Source: Prinsepia uniflora (taxonomy: Eukaryota; Streptophyta; Magnoliopsida; Rosales; Rosaceae). From it: a DNA stretch of 64,000 bases. The notes under the pieces are model-generated. The model ran no database searches and was not told the DNA's origin. It saw nothing but the letters and a program-made list of their open reading frames with translations. The translations under genes and the position numbers were made by a program. Shown here one piece after another: positions 44,697-56,300 of the stretch (position 1 is its first letter; each line of letters begins with the position of its first letter). The stretch covers positions 34,954,716-35,018,715 of the forward strand of contig CM064874.1 of the NCBI GenBank assembly GCA_032719365.1. The letters are read 5' to 3'.

Positions 44697-45201
44697 AATT
44701 CTGAATAAAGAAAAATTTCTTTGCTCTCTAAAAGAGGAAGTGAATTTCAAACGAACTGAAGAACAATTAACTCCAAAATTGATAAAAGAGAAGATTGAAT
44801 CTGTTCAAAAGGAATTTAAGATGCAGGTCTATGCCGAAGTGCCAAGCGTTTTTTGGAATTTCAAAAGGTATATCGTTAAACTTCCTTACAAGCTTGATTT
44901 TGATGAGAAGAAGATTTCAGCCAAGGCTCGATCAATTCAAATGAATCGCAGACTGACGGATATCTACAAAAGGGAAATTAATGAACTTATTGAAAAGAAG
45001 TTGATTAGTAAGAGTTACTCTTTATGGAGTTGTTCCGCCTTTTATGTTGAGAATGTAGCCGAACTCGAAAGAGGAGCGCCCATGTTAGTAATCAATTATA
45101 AACCGCTGAATAAAACCTTCAGATGGATCCGATATCTGATTCCAAACAAAAAGGAAATTGTTGGAAAGATTAAACCAAGTGATAATTTTTTCAAAAGTTG
45201 A
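44697..45201 (+). pseudogene. Endogenous caulimovirid: reverse transcriptase, N-terminal part
   Basis: After the AAAGA duplication of G the pararetrovirus continues on the same strand. The open segment (through 45201) contains the RT fingers: a Lys/Glu-rich lead-in, ARSIQMNRRLTD, EINELIEKKLISKS, SAFYVENVAE and GAPMLVINYKPLN. Together with the following segments it resembles the caulimovirid RT and not Ty3/gypsy RT. A stop interrupts at about 45199, just before the palm. Decayed, and not functional. Confidence 0.75.
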
Positions 45202-45780
45202 CATGAAATAAGGATATTGGCAAATCCACATTGCTGAGAAGGACATGTACAAAATTGCGTTTAACGTACCATTTAGACACTACAAATGGAATATTATGTC
45301 GTTCGGCCTGAAGAATGCTCCTTATGAATTCCAAATTATAATGATTAATATATTCAATCCTTACTCCACTATTACCATCATTTATATTGGTGATGTTTTG
45401 GTATACTCTAATTCTCTGGAGCAGGATTTTAAACATCTAAATATTTTCGTGATGTTGTTAAAAATGCAGGGTTAGTGGTTTCTACTCGGAAGAAGAAACT
45501 CTTCCAGGCGAAGGTTCGTTTTCTAGGGCATAACATTCAAAAAGGAATAATTTTTCCCATTGATCGATCCATTGCCTTTGTTGATAAATTCCCTGATGAA
45601 ATTCTTGATAAGAAGCAACTGCAAGGGTTTTTAGGGAGCCTGAATTATGTAAGAGAATTTTGTAAGGACTTGGCTAAAGATCGCAAGCCACTCTACGAAA
45701 GATTAAATAAGAATCGTGTCCCATGGACTGAGGAACAAACAAGGGCAGTTAGATTCCTGAAACGGAAATTCAAGGAACTC
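45202..45780 (+). pseudogene. Endogenous caulimovirid: reverse transcriptase palm and thumb
   Basis: Two frames cover this region. The palm frame (to 45475) has YKWNIMSFGLKNAPYEFQ and IIYIGDVLVYS. The catalytic pair is Gly-Asp, not Asp-Asp (45383-45394), so the first catalytic Asp of that motif is lost. The second frame (45475-45783) has FLGHNIQKGIIFPIDRS, DKKQLQGFLGSLNYV and KPLYERL, which is the thumb/connection of caulimovirid RT. The reading then ends at the start of LTR N, and RNase H is not present downstream in the window. The change of frame lies near 45475. Confidence 0.8.
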
Positions 45781-46268
45781 TGATAGGTCTTCAATTAAGT
45801 ATTATTTTATATTATTTTATACCATTTATACTTGAATTTTAATATTAAAATAGTAAACAATTGGATAAAATTATATAATTTGTGGGATTTTTGCAGAAAT
45901 AAATAAAACATGGAATTCTGAGCATTTTGGCGAAAGAATCATCTCAATCGAAGTTTTAACGAAAAATATATGACTGAAAGAAGGGAGGCCACCAAAACTA
46001 ACTTGGAGGTGGGAAGGTGCTAGAGCCCAAAAAAAAAGCCCAATCCAAGTCTGGAGCCGACATCCATTTCGTCCATGCCCAGCCCAGTCACGGCCCAATA
46101 AAATCAGCCTGCGAGCCTATCCTCCGCATCCAGCCCAACTAATTTGTCGACAGGTGCCTGCTGAAGCTTCTTTGTATGTTCGACGCGCGCTTGCCAAAGC
46201 AATCAACTCCAGCTCAGCACGCGTACGCTGACCACTCTGCCTCAGTCAGTGCGTTAGGCGCCGACTTA

Positions 46269-46286
46269 CCCCCCCCCCCCCCCCCC
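46269..46286 (+). repeat. Poly-C tract
   Basis: A run of 18 C lies in LTR N, followed by TCCCTCCCC. Confidence 0.95.
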
Positions 46287-46492
46287 TCCCTCCCCACACC
46301 CTGACCCGCCGAACTGCTCTGCTATTTCTAGTTGGTCCTGCCGAGTCACACCAGCAACCCTCTTTCCTGATTTTTCAAACATCTTTTCCCAAAAAATCAG
46401 CCCAATCTCATCATTTTACATTTTAATTTTTTTATTGTAATTTGTATTTACTTTGTTTTATTATTTTTTTAGTTTAAGTAGTTTTTCTTCCC

Positions 46493-46500
46493 TATAAATA
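46493..46500 (+). promoter_or_regulatory. Putative TATA box of LTR N
   Basis: TATAAATA is followed by GGGGTTCATTTTCC and a leader. It is placed late in the LTR half before J, as expected for a U3 promoter. It could instead be read as a pararetroviral promoter, but the primer site downstream favours LTR N. Confidence 0.5.
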
Positions 46501-46544
46501 GGGGTTCATTTTCCTTGTTTTGGGACACTTCTTAGAGTCACACA

Positions 46545-49500
46545 TGTAACGACCCGTCTAGAATTATTGGGATTAATCAAATCTTAATGACGGATTAGCC
46601 TTGCTAATCGGGGATTAGACGAGTATTAACGGACGAGCAGGGCGAAATGATGATTTTGCCCCTAGAATGGGCGAAACGTTGACTTTTCGTTCAAGTGGTC
46701 AAATGGATTTTGGCCGATGACTGTGACGTAGTTTGGGACGTCACGAGTTCATAGACAGGCGGCACGCCCGATTACGACGTTCGAGGAAGAAGTTATGATT
46801 TTTGGAAGTTCGGGGACATTTTAGTAATTTGGTTGAAAAGGAGAAAAAAGTTGACTTTTGACCGGAAGGTCCAATGGTTGAGGGCCAAGGACCGTTACGT
46901 AGATCGGGACGATGCAAATCCGTAGACAGACGGTACGTCGAATTCGGACGTTCGACAGAGAAGTTACGGTTCACGGAAGTTCGAAGGTACTATTGAACGA
47001 ATTACGAAACATACTTTTGGAATTATGTGAGCCCAGATATTTGTCCCAAGGCCCAAGAGATGAGTGATAAGTGTCACCCATCCACTGGACACCATTTTAC
47101 ATTCATGTATATCCCTTCCCTTCATTTTCATTCGATCATCTTTTTTGTTTTAACCAAACCCGATCTCACAACCCATCTCCTTTTACCTTGTCGATCGACC
47201 ATGAGCCAGAGGACCTGAGAGGGAGAGACAAAAGACGCAGATGGTGGCTGGGGGGGTGTCTGGACCGCTGTGCACGGCGGTGATGGCCAAGAAAACCCGA
47301 TTGTTCGGTAAGACCCAAATCATCTTTTATTTTGATTTCAACGTTATGGATAGCTTAGGATGATTGGAGGATGATTTTTAGGTTGCTAGGATGATTTTAA
47401 GATGCTTTTGGTGGTGGTTCACGGCTGAGAAGGCCCTCGGGAAAACTTGAAAACATTGAACCGTTAGGACAAAATCAAACCGTGGGGTTTAGGGTGTTTT
47501 GGTTAATTCTTTTTATTGGAATAGATAGGAAATGACAAAATAGGAAGAATGGAATCGAAAAGGAAAAGATTGGACGAAAAATGAAGGAGGAAAATGGACA
47601 GACCGGTCACGCCGGTCCAACTGGACCAGCCGAACCAAAGAACCAGCTGGACCGGTTCGATCGCAGGAAGAAGAAGCTGAACAGTCCTGGCGCGTGAGGT
47701 CCACGGGCATGACTTTACTTAGGCACGTGACGGCGCGTGGCATGGAATTTGGGGAAGTGTCCAACATTTCAAATCATTTATTCGATGTAACGAATATTTT
47801 GGGACTAGTTTCGTGTCACTCTGGACGTCCGAAGGTTTAAGATCGCGTTTAAAAATAGTTAGAAATTCTGGAAAATTACGGGACTTTAGTGAGGGGTTAT
47901 TTAAGTAGTTAATAACCTTATACTATGATTTGGAAAAATTGAGGAATCCCGGAGACGACAATTGGCCATGAAGGACTTTTTGGCACGCGTATCGAGGTGC
48001 GGCTTCAGACTGTATGTGAGTGGACCTTTCTTTCGAAATTGATGCATGCATAAATATTTTATAATTGTTTTAATACATGTTTTGTGATGCCATGAGTGCA
48101 TTTGTTTGTGGTAGCCTAGGATTTACGTAATTGCACGTATTTCGAGATTTACGGGTTTGCTAGGTTTTCAATGATGATTTAATGAATGGATTTTGGATTT
48201 GGAGATATGAACTCGGGTACGAGACCCATTTGATTTACGAACTCTCGGACTTGGAGTCCATTTGATTTGATGAGGAATCGAACCGAGGGTCTATTTGAGT
48301 ATATGATCGGGCCGAGGGCCCTGTTGGTTTACTAATTCGGGTTTGTGGCCTAGTCAGTTGTAATCCGGGCTTGAGGCCCCTTTGACTGTAGTATAGGGCT
48401 TGAGGCCTCGTTAGTTGTGAAATTGGGCTTGAAGTCCCGTTGCTTTATGGTTTCGAGCTTAGGGCCAAGTTAGTCGTGATATTGGGCTAGAGGCCCAGTT
48501 GATTGTAACATCGGGCTTGAGTCCTAGTTCTGTTTATGAAATGAGAATTCGGGCATGAGACATTATTGAACTGTGGGTTTAGGCCGAGGCCTGTGAAATG
48601 GATTTGAATCGGATTTGAGGAATCCTATTGAGATGAATCAGGTATGAGACCCAGTTGAAATATGTTTTGAGAAAGAAAGAAAGTGTTTTGGAAAATGTAT
48701 ATATCCCCCTCCATATGATTATATGGTCTCCTCCAGACGTCGACTTGGAGAGTCACGATCCATAGACAAGAATGGGTATTCCCATAGGGATCCCATTCCA
48801 GGAGTGGGAGTTATGATTTAGGATGTGGTCCCGGACCAGATTCCGTAGAGATGATCGGACTAGATTCGGAGATGGAGCTCGGACTAGATCTAGAGATAGA
48901 GCCTCCTAGATAGAGAATTCCTGGGGGAAGACTCGGAGTGAGACCCCGAGTGGTGTGCACACTAGTATAGATATGATTAATCGTGACATATATTGGGGAT
49001 GTGTTCCCTAGGGGCTGTGTTCCCCGAGTTGGCATCTTCTCGGAAGTGCCACAGATGGGTTATACGTATGCGTATGTATGAGGTTTATGGAAAGTGATTT
49101 GGGGGCGGAGACCCCGTGTTCCATGTTTTACGTTTTGGAAAGTGGTTTGGGGCAGAGACCCCTTATTGTATGTTTTGGTATTTCACTGAGAATGGTTTTG
49201 GGCTGAGATCCACGTGACATGATTTGGGGTTGAGTCCCTATTGATTTGATTTACCGTGTTCCATGTTTTAATATTGTGATTTCGGGTCGGGGACCCATAA
49301 ATGGATTTACGGGTCATGACGGTTTATGGGGACCGGGCATGAACCCTTGAAAGGTTTTGAGAATGTTTTCAAATGGTTTTATGTACGTTTGATAAATGGT
49401 TTTCGAATGCGGGCTTTTAGTGAAGGGCATAAATGTCTTTGTATGAAAAGGTTTTATTAAAATATTATTTTTGTCCACTCACGAATTTTGATGTTTTAAT

Positions 49501-49692
49501 GTCCTTCAAGTTGATCGCGGATGCGGGCTGTAGTAAAGACGAGACATCACCCTCCCCCTCCTACGATCCATGTGTACTCTGGAAGCCCCGGTGAGGGCTA
49601 GAGATTGAATTTTCCCTAGTATGACACTTCATGTCAGACTGGATCAGGCGTGTCCCACGTTAATCCAGGGGGATTTGTGACGGGTCTTGACA
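46545..49692 (+). mobile_element. Element J: solo LTR inside N
   Basis: It runs TGTAACGACCCGTC...GGTCTTGACA with no internal region or second LTR, so a solo LTR of about 3.15 kb. The flanks give a 4-bp CACA match, or ACACA if one A was lost at the right end. The inner inverted pair is GTGAGTGGAC (48016-48025) and GTCCACTCAC (49473-49482). CATAGACAGGCGGCACG (about 46750) and a second altered copy CGTAGACAGACGGTACG (about 46921) are present. It is of the same family as the H 3' LTR. Confidence 0.85.
48195..48560 (+). repeat. Mini-hairpin array in LTR J
   Basis: It has the same layout as in H, with GGAC/GTCC (GGACTTGGAGTCC), GGGC/GCCC (GGGCCGAGGGCCC, GGGCTTGAGGCCC, GGGCTAGAGGCCC) and several damaged units. 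Spacers contain TTGATTT, GTTAGTTGTGAAAT and similar. Confidence 0.75.
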
Positions 49693-50537
49693 CACATTTG
49701 AGCTTTCCTTAAGAGAAACTATAGAAAAATATTTCCAATACAAAGTTTAGAGTTTGAGTCCACATTTCTCGTGTTTTATTTCCATCATCTTCACAAGGTT
49801 TCGTCCGGTGTCGGAGAATCGTGTGAATATCAATCCATTATTTTATCCACCTTGAAAGTGTAACAATTGCTCTCCATTTACTTAACTCTTATTTTTGTTA
49901 TTGGTTATAATTATACTTCAACATATGTGTGGTATTTTCTTGCTAATATTTGTAAGTATTAAATACAATCTCCATATGTCTTACTTTATGAATCTTAGTT
50001 ATTTTATACATTTTAGTGTTTCATACTTCAATTTGATCTTATGTGTTTTATCCATTGTCGGTGCACTTAGAGTAGATTTGAAGAGACTTCATGTTGATCG
50101 CTGTTGGCGCATTCAGTAAAAACAAAAGGTAAATCATATTGTAATTGTCGGCCGCTGTCGGTGCATTTATATTATTAAGAAATGTATGAAGGTAATGGTG
50201 ATGATTAAGGTAAAGTTTCATGATTGTTTTAATATTTCCAATTACTAGAGTATTGGTAAGATGTGTGTTTGAAGAAGGTCACTTGTACATAGGTTAAAGT
50301 CGAAGTAGAATTAGTTTTATACTTATTTTTACTTGTATTTTTATAATTACACTTTACTCAAAACTCCCCCATCTTATTCTTTTATTCTTTTTCACTAACC
50401 ATTATTAATATTCCCTAATTTCTCCGGTTAAGAACAATTTCTATTTACCAATACTAAAATGACACAAAAAAAGTTTAAAATATGTATATACTTGAATACG
50501 GATTTATTTAAATTCGTATTTTAAGCGTATCAATTTT

Positions 50538-50555
50538 TGACACTGTTGCTGGGGA
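50538..50555 (+). other. N primer-binding site, tRNA-Asp type, decayed
   Basis: TGACACTGTTGCTGGGGA sits five bases after the LTR end ATCA. Athila/Tat elements of plants carry TGGCGCCGTTGCCGGGGA here. All differences are G to A or C to T, the expected result of deamination of methylated cytosines. Confidence 0.75.
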
Positions 50556-51911
50556 AATTAAAAATCATTCTTAATGTGCTAGTATGTATAAAATTGTTTA
50601 TATGTAAAATGTTCATACTTTTGAATAAAGTGTACATATTATGAATGTTCTTAACTTTTATTTTTACACTTGATTCCATTATACTTGTTCATATTTTACT
50701 TATAGTTGTTCATATTTTATTTGTTTACTTTCATTGTTATACATGTATATTACTTGCTCACATTTATTTTATTTTATTCTTATTTATTTGTTTATTTATT
50801 GTTTTGTTAAACTCTAAATTTAAAGAAAAAAAAATTAGTCTTGATTTTATTTGTTTATAATACTTGTTTTGATAATGTGTAAGTGTATATATAATGTTCA
50901 TATTTACTATGTTTATTAAATGGGCTCACTTGTTTATAATTTCCTATACATAAAAATGTTCATATATTTTCTTTTGCGTTAGCATAAAAATGTGTATACA
51001 TGTTCATCAGGTATTTGTTTAGGTAAAGTTATACTCCTATCATACTTGTTTATTTTTGTACTCGTTCATATTCTACTTAAGCTTACTTGATTCATATTGT
51101 TCATACTTGTATATAAATTTTTGTTAATAGCTTGTTTTTTTTATGCTTACCATATTATGTTTGTTCACAATGTTCATAATATACTTGTTCATAAATTGTA
51201 CTTAACGCCCATATTATATTAGTTCATGAATTGTATATTATGCTTGTTCATTTTATTTTATTCTATTGTTATTTTCTATTTATTATTTATTTGTTTTTAT
51301 AAACTAAAAAAAAAGCTGAAAAGAAAAAAAAATCGAAAAAAAGAGAGGAACTATACATATATTTGACATTCCCAACATGTAAATATTGTTTCCTATTAAA
51401 TGTTTTAGAGTTGCATGAATCTCAAGGCCCCATTTTCTTCAAAAATTTACTTTCGAGAATAGGTAACGTTCATCTTGTTTACTTTCTCCTTAACCCTTCA
51501 TGATATGTGGATTTTATCACCACACACCGTAGACTCGAATCTATGGACATGAGGTTGGGGAGGAATTTGTAAACACTTGGGTTAGGTAATTCACCAAATC
51601 TTCCATCGATTGGTCATGGTGTCTAGGAAGGTTATGCCTGGTGACAGTTTTGGATTAAGAAAGGGAACACCAATGAAGTATATGTCCTAGCCAAGCTAGC
51701 CTCAGGGTGCTCTCGAAATTATCCTTGCTTCTCGCGTTACGCATATCCCAACTGGTCATGATTAACGTTGAATGGTGGAAGGGTGGTTATCAGTATGCGC
51801 AGGTCGTACGCCCAGGAAACAACTATGAGATGTGGAAGGGGAAAGTTATTCATGACACTCTAAAACTGTACTTATTGCATTATTAGATTGCATACCCTCC
51901 CTGAGATTTCA
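50556..51911 (+). other. N 5' untranslated region, non-coding
   Basis: The first 800 bp are very AT-rich, with many dispersed copies of TTGTTCATA / CTTGTTCAT in both exact and altered form. From about 51340 the composition is more balanced but still without a coding frame or domain. This matches the long leader of Athila/Tat elements. TTTCA at 51907-51911 is the candidate left target duplication of K. Confidence 0.55.
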
Positions 51912-52394
51912 TGTAACGACCCGTCCCGAATTCCAGGATTAGATTAAGACTTAATTACATATTAGTGGGGCTAATCGGGGATTAGCCGAGGATTAACGGA
52001 CGTTCAGGGAAAAAACTACAATTTTGCCCCGGAATGAGGGCACAAAGTTAAATTTTGACCCGGGAGGTCCTGTCAGGACCCGTCCCAATCCCCCCGGGAT
52101 TAACGAGGGACGCTCCTAATCCCGTTTGACACGGAGTGTCAGACAAAAGAAAATTAAAACCGTTAGCCCGATCTGCTTCCAGACTACGCCACGATCTGGT
52201 GGAGGAATGTGATGTCTCGATCTTTGCTACAGTGCGCACCAGTAATCAACCTGAAGGGCAGTGAAAACAGAAAAGACTGTGAGTGGACGAAAAGTAATAG
52301 TTTGATAAAACACATTTCATAAAAGACCTTTATACCATTCACTAAAAAGTATGCATGCATAGGAAAACCATCTACCAAACCACATATGTTTAAA

Positions 52395-52515
52395 CAACCA
52401 TATTTAGGGTCTCAGCCCCAAGTTCCGTAAATTCAAGTCACACGGGTCTCTACCCAAAACCATTTACAGAAATCCATTTTCATAACAAACATATGTGGGA
52501 TCTCATCCCAAATCC
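52395..52515 (-). repeat. Short hairpins in L near the first inner arm
   Basis: GGGT/ACCC around CTCT (GGGTCTCTACCC) and GGGAT/ATCCC around CTC (GGGATCTCATCCC) occur within 70 bp. They have matched stem changes around a similar loop. Confidence 0.6.
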
Positions 52516-52929
52516 ATTTATCATCATAAAACATAAGTTCGCAAAACCAAGAAATCATGTTTATCAAAAATCATATAACCAATCCTATCACCGTATCTAA
52601 AACTACGTGTGTGCTACCCGGAGTCTCAAATCCCAAGTTTCCCCAGGGTCCACCCAGGTCAATGTCCATAGATCATTGACCCTCCCTGGGGGTTATAATC
52701 CATAATAGCCTTCCTGAGAGTAAGGAACCCAACGGGGGCGACTCTACTCAGTTAGTGCTCCGTGACTACTCTGGGGTCTACCCAGGCCAACGACCCTTCC
52801 CAGAGGAGACAATCCATTAACATATAAGGATGGTATATGAAAAACCATTCTGAAATCATTCTCAAAACCTTTCAAGGGTTCATGCCCGGTCCCCATAAAC
52901 CGTCATGAACCAAAAATCCATTTATGGGT

Positions 52930-53375
52930 CCCCGACCCGAAATCACAATCGCAAACCATAACTGGGCCCTAAGCCCAAATTCATATACCAACTGAGCTCC
53001 CAGCCCGATTCGTAAACCAACTGGGCCTCGTGCCCGATTTCGTAAACCAAATGGACCTCGTGCCCGATATCGTAAACCAAATGGGCCCCGTGTCCGATAC
53101 GTAAGTCAACAGGGCGTCGAGCCCGATACATAAACCAATTGGGCCTTGAGCCCGACACGTAATCCAACTGGACCTCCGGCCCGATGCCTTGTTAACTCAA
53201 ATGGACTTCAAGTCCGAGAGTTCGTAAATCAAATGGGTCTTGTGCCCGATTCCATATTTTCAAATCCAAAATCGATTCACAAACCAATTAGGCCTCTAGC
53301 CTGAAAACGTAACTAAATGGAACTCAAATCCGAGGGTTTCCAAAAAAAATGGGTCTCGAACCCGAGTTTACCTTT
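52930..53375 (-). repeat. Mini-hairpin array in LTR L
   Basis: About 14 units with spacers like CGTAAACCAA carry matched arms GGGC/GCCC (GGGCCTCGTGCCC, GGGCGTCGAGCCC, GGGCCTTGAGCCC) or GGAC/GTCC (GGACTTCAAGTCC). Mismatched units also occur (GGACCTCGTGCCC). Confidence 0.75.
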
Positions 53376-56300
53376 TCAAATCCAAAACCATTTCATTAAA
53401 CCATTTCCAAAACCGTAAGCACTTATAATCAATGCAAAACTGTAAACCTCGATTTACGTGCAAACACGTAAATCGCTTCGAAATACGTGAAATCATATAA
53501 ATCACAATCAGCCAAACCATCATCATAGAATCAAATCTGTAAATCATATAATACATTTATGCATGCATCACCGTTTAGAAATCAAGGTCCACTCACAGAC
53601 CGTTCTAGGAGGCCGCCTCGGTTTACGTTTCGTAAGCCTCCCCAAGCTAATCACTGTCACTGGGACTAACAAACCTATCCAAATCACTTTATAGGGTTAC
53701 TAACTACATTATTAACCTCTCATTGAAGCCCTATAATTTTCTCGAATTTTTAACTATTTTTAAACTCGATCCTAAACCTTCGAACGTCCCGAACAATATC
53801 GAGACGGTGTCTGATCGACACGAAACCAGTCCCAAAATGTTCGTTACATCGAATAGGTTAAAAGACATGTTGAAGTCCTCCCCAAAAGATGCCTCACGCG
53901 CCCCCACGTGCTGCCCAAAGGGGCTGTGCGTGAGCCCACACACCTGGCACTGGCATCCCCTACCTCTGCAGTTCGGTTGGTTTTGACTAGTCCAGACCGG
54001 TTCGGTCCAACCGAACCGACGGTCATGGTTCACGACCAATTCTCACTCAGTTTCGATCCTTTTCATCCCATTTTCATTCCTATAGGTTTCTAACGTCAAG
54101 CCCAATTGATCTAGCCATTAAAAACATGAAAAAGAGTTGTGAAATCACCTCCCCAATTGATCTAGCCCTATAGGTTTCTAATCCTCCCAGTTCTCACTCA
54201 TTTTCGATCCCTTTGCATCACCGTGCACGGCTGTGGCCTCCCGTATGTTTGTCTCAACCTCCAGAACTAGTTGGGTCCAACCAAAATGACCAACAACCTC
54301 CCCAAACCCGAGCTACAACATTTGAAACCACTTCGGTTTCCTGCTACCGAACCCTGCCACCGTCCACCACCTTCCACGACGGCTTGACCTGTGGCCACCA
54401 GTCGACTTGCCTCAATCTCCCCTCTAAGTTTCCTTTAGGTTTCAAGAGCAAACGGTGAAGTTTGAGGGTTGTGAGATGGTTATACAGTGTGTTTGATCGA
54501 GAGGGAAAAATGTTGAAGTTTTGATCGATGAAGAAGAAGAAGGTGAGATTTAGGTGGTTTGATCAGATGAGTGGACGGTGAGGATGAGGGGTGTGATGGA
54601 ATGAATGGTTGGGATTGAGGGAGAGTGGTTAAAGGATATTATAAAATAATCCTAAAACTAAAATTATAATATTAAACCCACCAATCATGATTAAGACCTA
54701 CTTTTTGGGGTTAATGACCAATAGAATGAGTGACACTTGTCTCTCATCCAAGGGTCCCACTCTAAAAAGTCAACCAATCAGATTTAGCCAAGTGTTTTTT
54801 CCTCATAATGCGTGCATAGTTCAAACTTCCCTGAACCATAACTTTCCTGTCTGACGTCTGATTTCGGCATGCCGCTTGTTTACGGATTCGTATCGCCTTA
54901 TCTACGTATCGGTGTTCAGCCCTTGGCCATCGGACCTCTCGGGTCAAAAGTCAACATTTTGCTCACGACCAGAGGTAAAACAGTCATTTTATACCGTCCG
55001 TCTGATTTCGCTCAACTAATCACCGATTAACCTTACTAATCCTTCATTAGTCACTAATCTAATCCCGGAATTTGGGATGGTCATTAGAGGTTCTATGGCT
55101 GAGGGCCGTGGACCGTTAAATAGATCGGGTCGGTACGAATCCGTAGATAGGTGGCACGTCAAAATAGGACATTCGACGGAAAAGTTACGGTTCACGAAAG
55201 TTTTGAGGTACTCTTCACGGCAGTACATTTTACGAGGTAAAAGTGGACTTTTGTCCTCAAGTGGGCCCAGGTCTTTTGAAGTGGCCCAATCGATGAGTCA
55301 CAAGTGTCACCCATCCATTGCCCCCTTCCCTTCATTCACGCATATCAGCCTCACCTTCTTTGTTCATCCAAACCAAACCCGAAATCCCCATTTTGTAGAA
55401 CCCACACTCCACACCCCCTAAATCTAATCTGATGCTGGTGGCACTTGAATGAAACAGAGAGGATGAGGTGAGACGGTGATGATGGGGCTGACGGCGTCAA
55501 CCTTCGTGGACGGTGGCCAGAGACCCAACAAGGTACGGTTTTAAATTCAAAATCCCATTTTTGTGTTTAGACATTAGGGGTGCTTTCTGGTGATTGGATG
55601 ATGTCTTTTGGGTTTGTAGGAAGGTCTAGGGGTGGTTTTGGTTGGAGGGAAGTGATTGAGCTACCTTGGGAATGGACAGGAAATTTGGGCCGTGAGAAGG
55701 GATTCGATCCAAGGGGTTTTATGGGACTTTCCTTCATTCTAAATACATGGTTAGGTTCCTAGGATTCAGACTAAGAGATTATGATTAAAATGGAAGAAAA
55801 AGGACGAAAATTTGTTGAGGTAAGGGGCTGGACCGGTTAAGCCGGTCCAAGCGGACCGGATTACTGAGCTGGACTGGACTGGACACGATCTGCGCGAGGT
55901 AGGGGACAAATGTTCCGGCGCGTGGCTTTCATATGCAGGGCACTCAAGCCGCGTGTGGGGGCGTGTAAGGCCTCTTTTAGGGATACTTCCAACACACGAA
56001 ATCATCTGTTCGATGTAACAAACATTTTGGGACTGGTTTCGTGTCGATCAGACATCGTTTCGATATAGTTCGGGACGTCCGAAGGTTTAGGATCGGGTTT
56101 AAAAATAGTTAAAATTTTTTTAAAATTACGGGGCTTTAATAAGGGATTATTTAAGTAGTTAGCAACCCTCTATTACGATTTGGACATGTTTGGGAACCCC
56201 GGAGATGGTGATTGGCCGGGAAGAGGCGTATGGCATGCGTATCAAGGTGGCAACTTGGACGGTCTGTTAGTGGACCTTATTTTCTAATTTGATGCATGCA

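Larger units (their letters stand above)
45781..50532 (+). mobile_element. Element N: Athila/Tat-like 5' LTR, interrupted by J
   Basis: The left end TGATAGGTC abuts the broken pararetrovirus RT. The right end ...CGTATCA is followed five bases later by a decayed tRNA-Asp-type primer site. Without J the LTR is about 1.6 kb, a normal size for Athila/Tat elements. It has an AT-rich start, a segment with AAATAAATAAAACATGG..., a TATA box at 46493 and a non-coding leader. The rest of the element after 51911 is not in the window. The boundary call is by eye, and the target duplication (candidate AACTC, 45776-45780) cannot be checked. Confidence 0.65.
52071..55088 (-). mobile_element. Element L: solo LTR in the K 5' LTR
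   Basis: The + strand starts TGTCAGGACCCGTCCC and ends GGTCATTAGA, which on the element strand is a damaged TGTAATGACC start. The flanking duplication is GGTCC (52066-52070) and GGTTC (55089-55093), one transition apart. The inner inverted pair GTGAGTGGAC (52279-52288) and GTCCACTCAC (53587-53596) is perfect. There is no internal region. The small reading frames (for example 53731-54039) have no domain. Confidence 0.82.

Noticed and set aside
46493..46500. TATA box read as the pararetrovirus RNA promoter
   Set aside because: The segment fits LTR N better: it starts with TG right after the broken RT and is followed by an LTR end and a tRNA-Asp-type primer site. I keep the viral reading as a weaker alternative.
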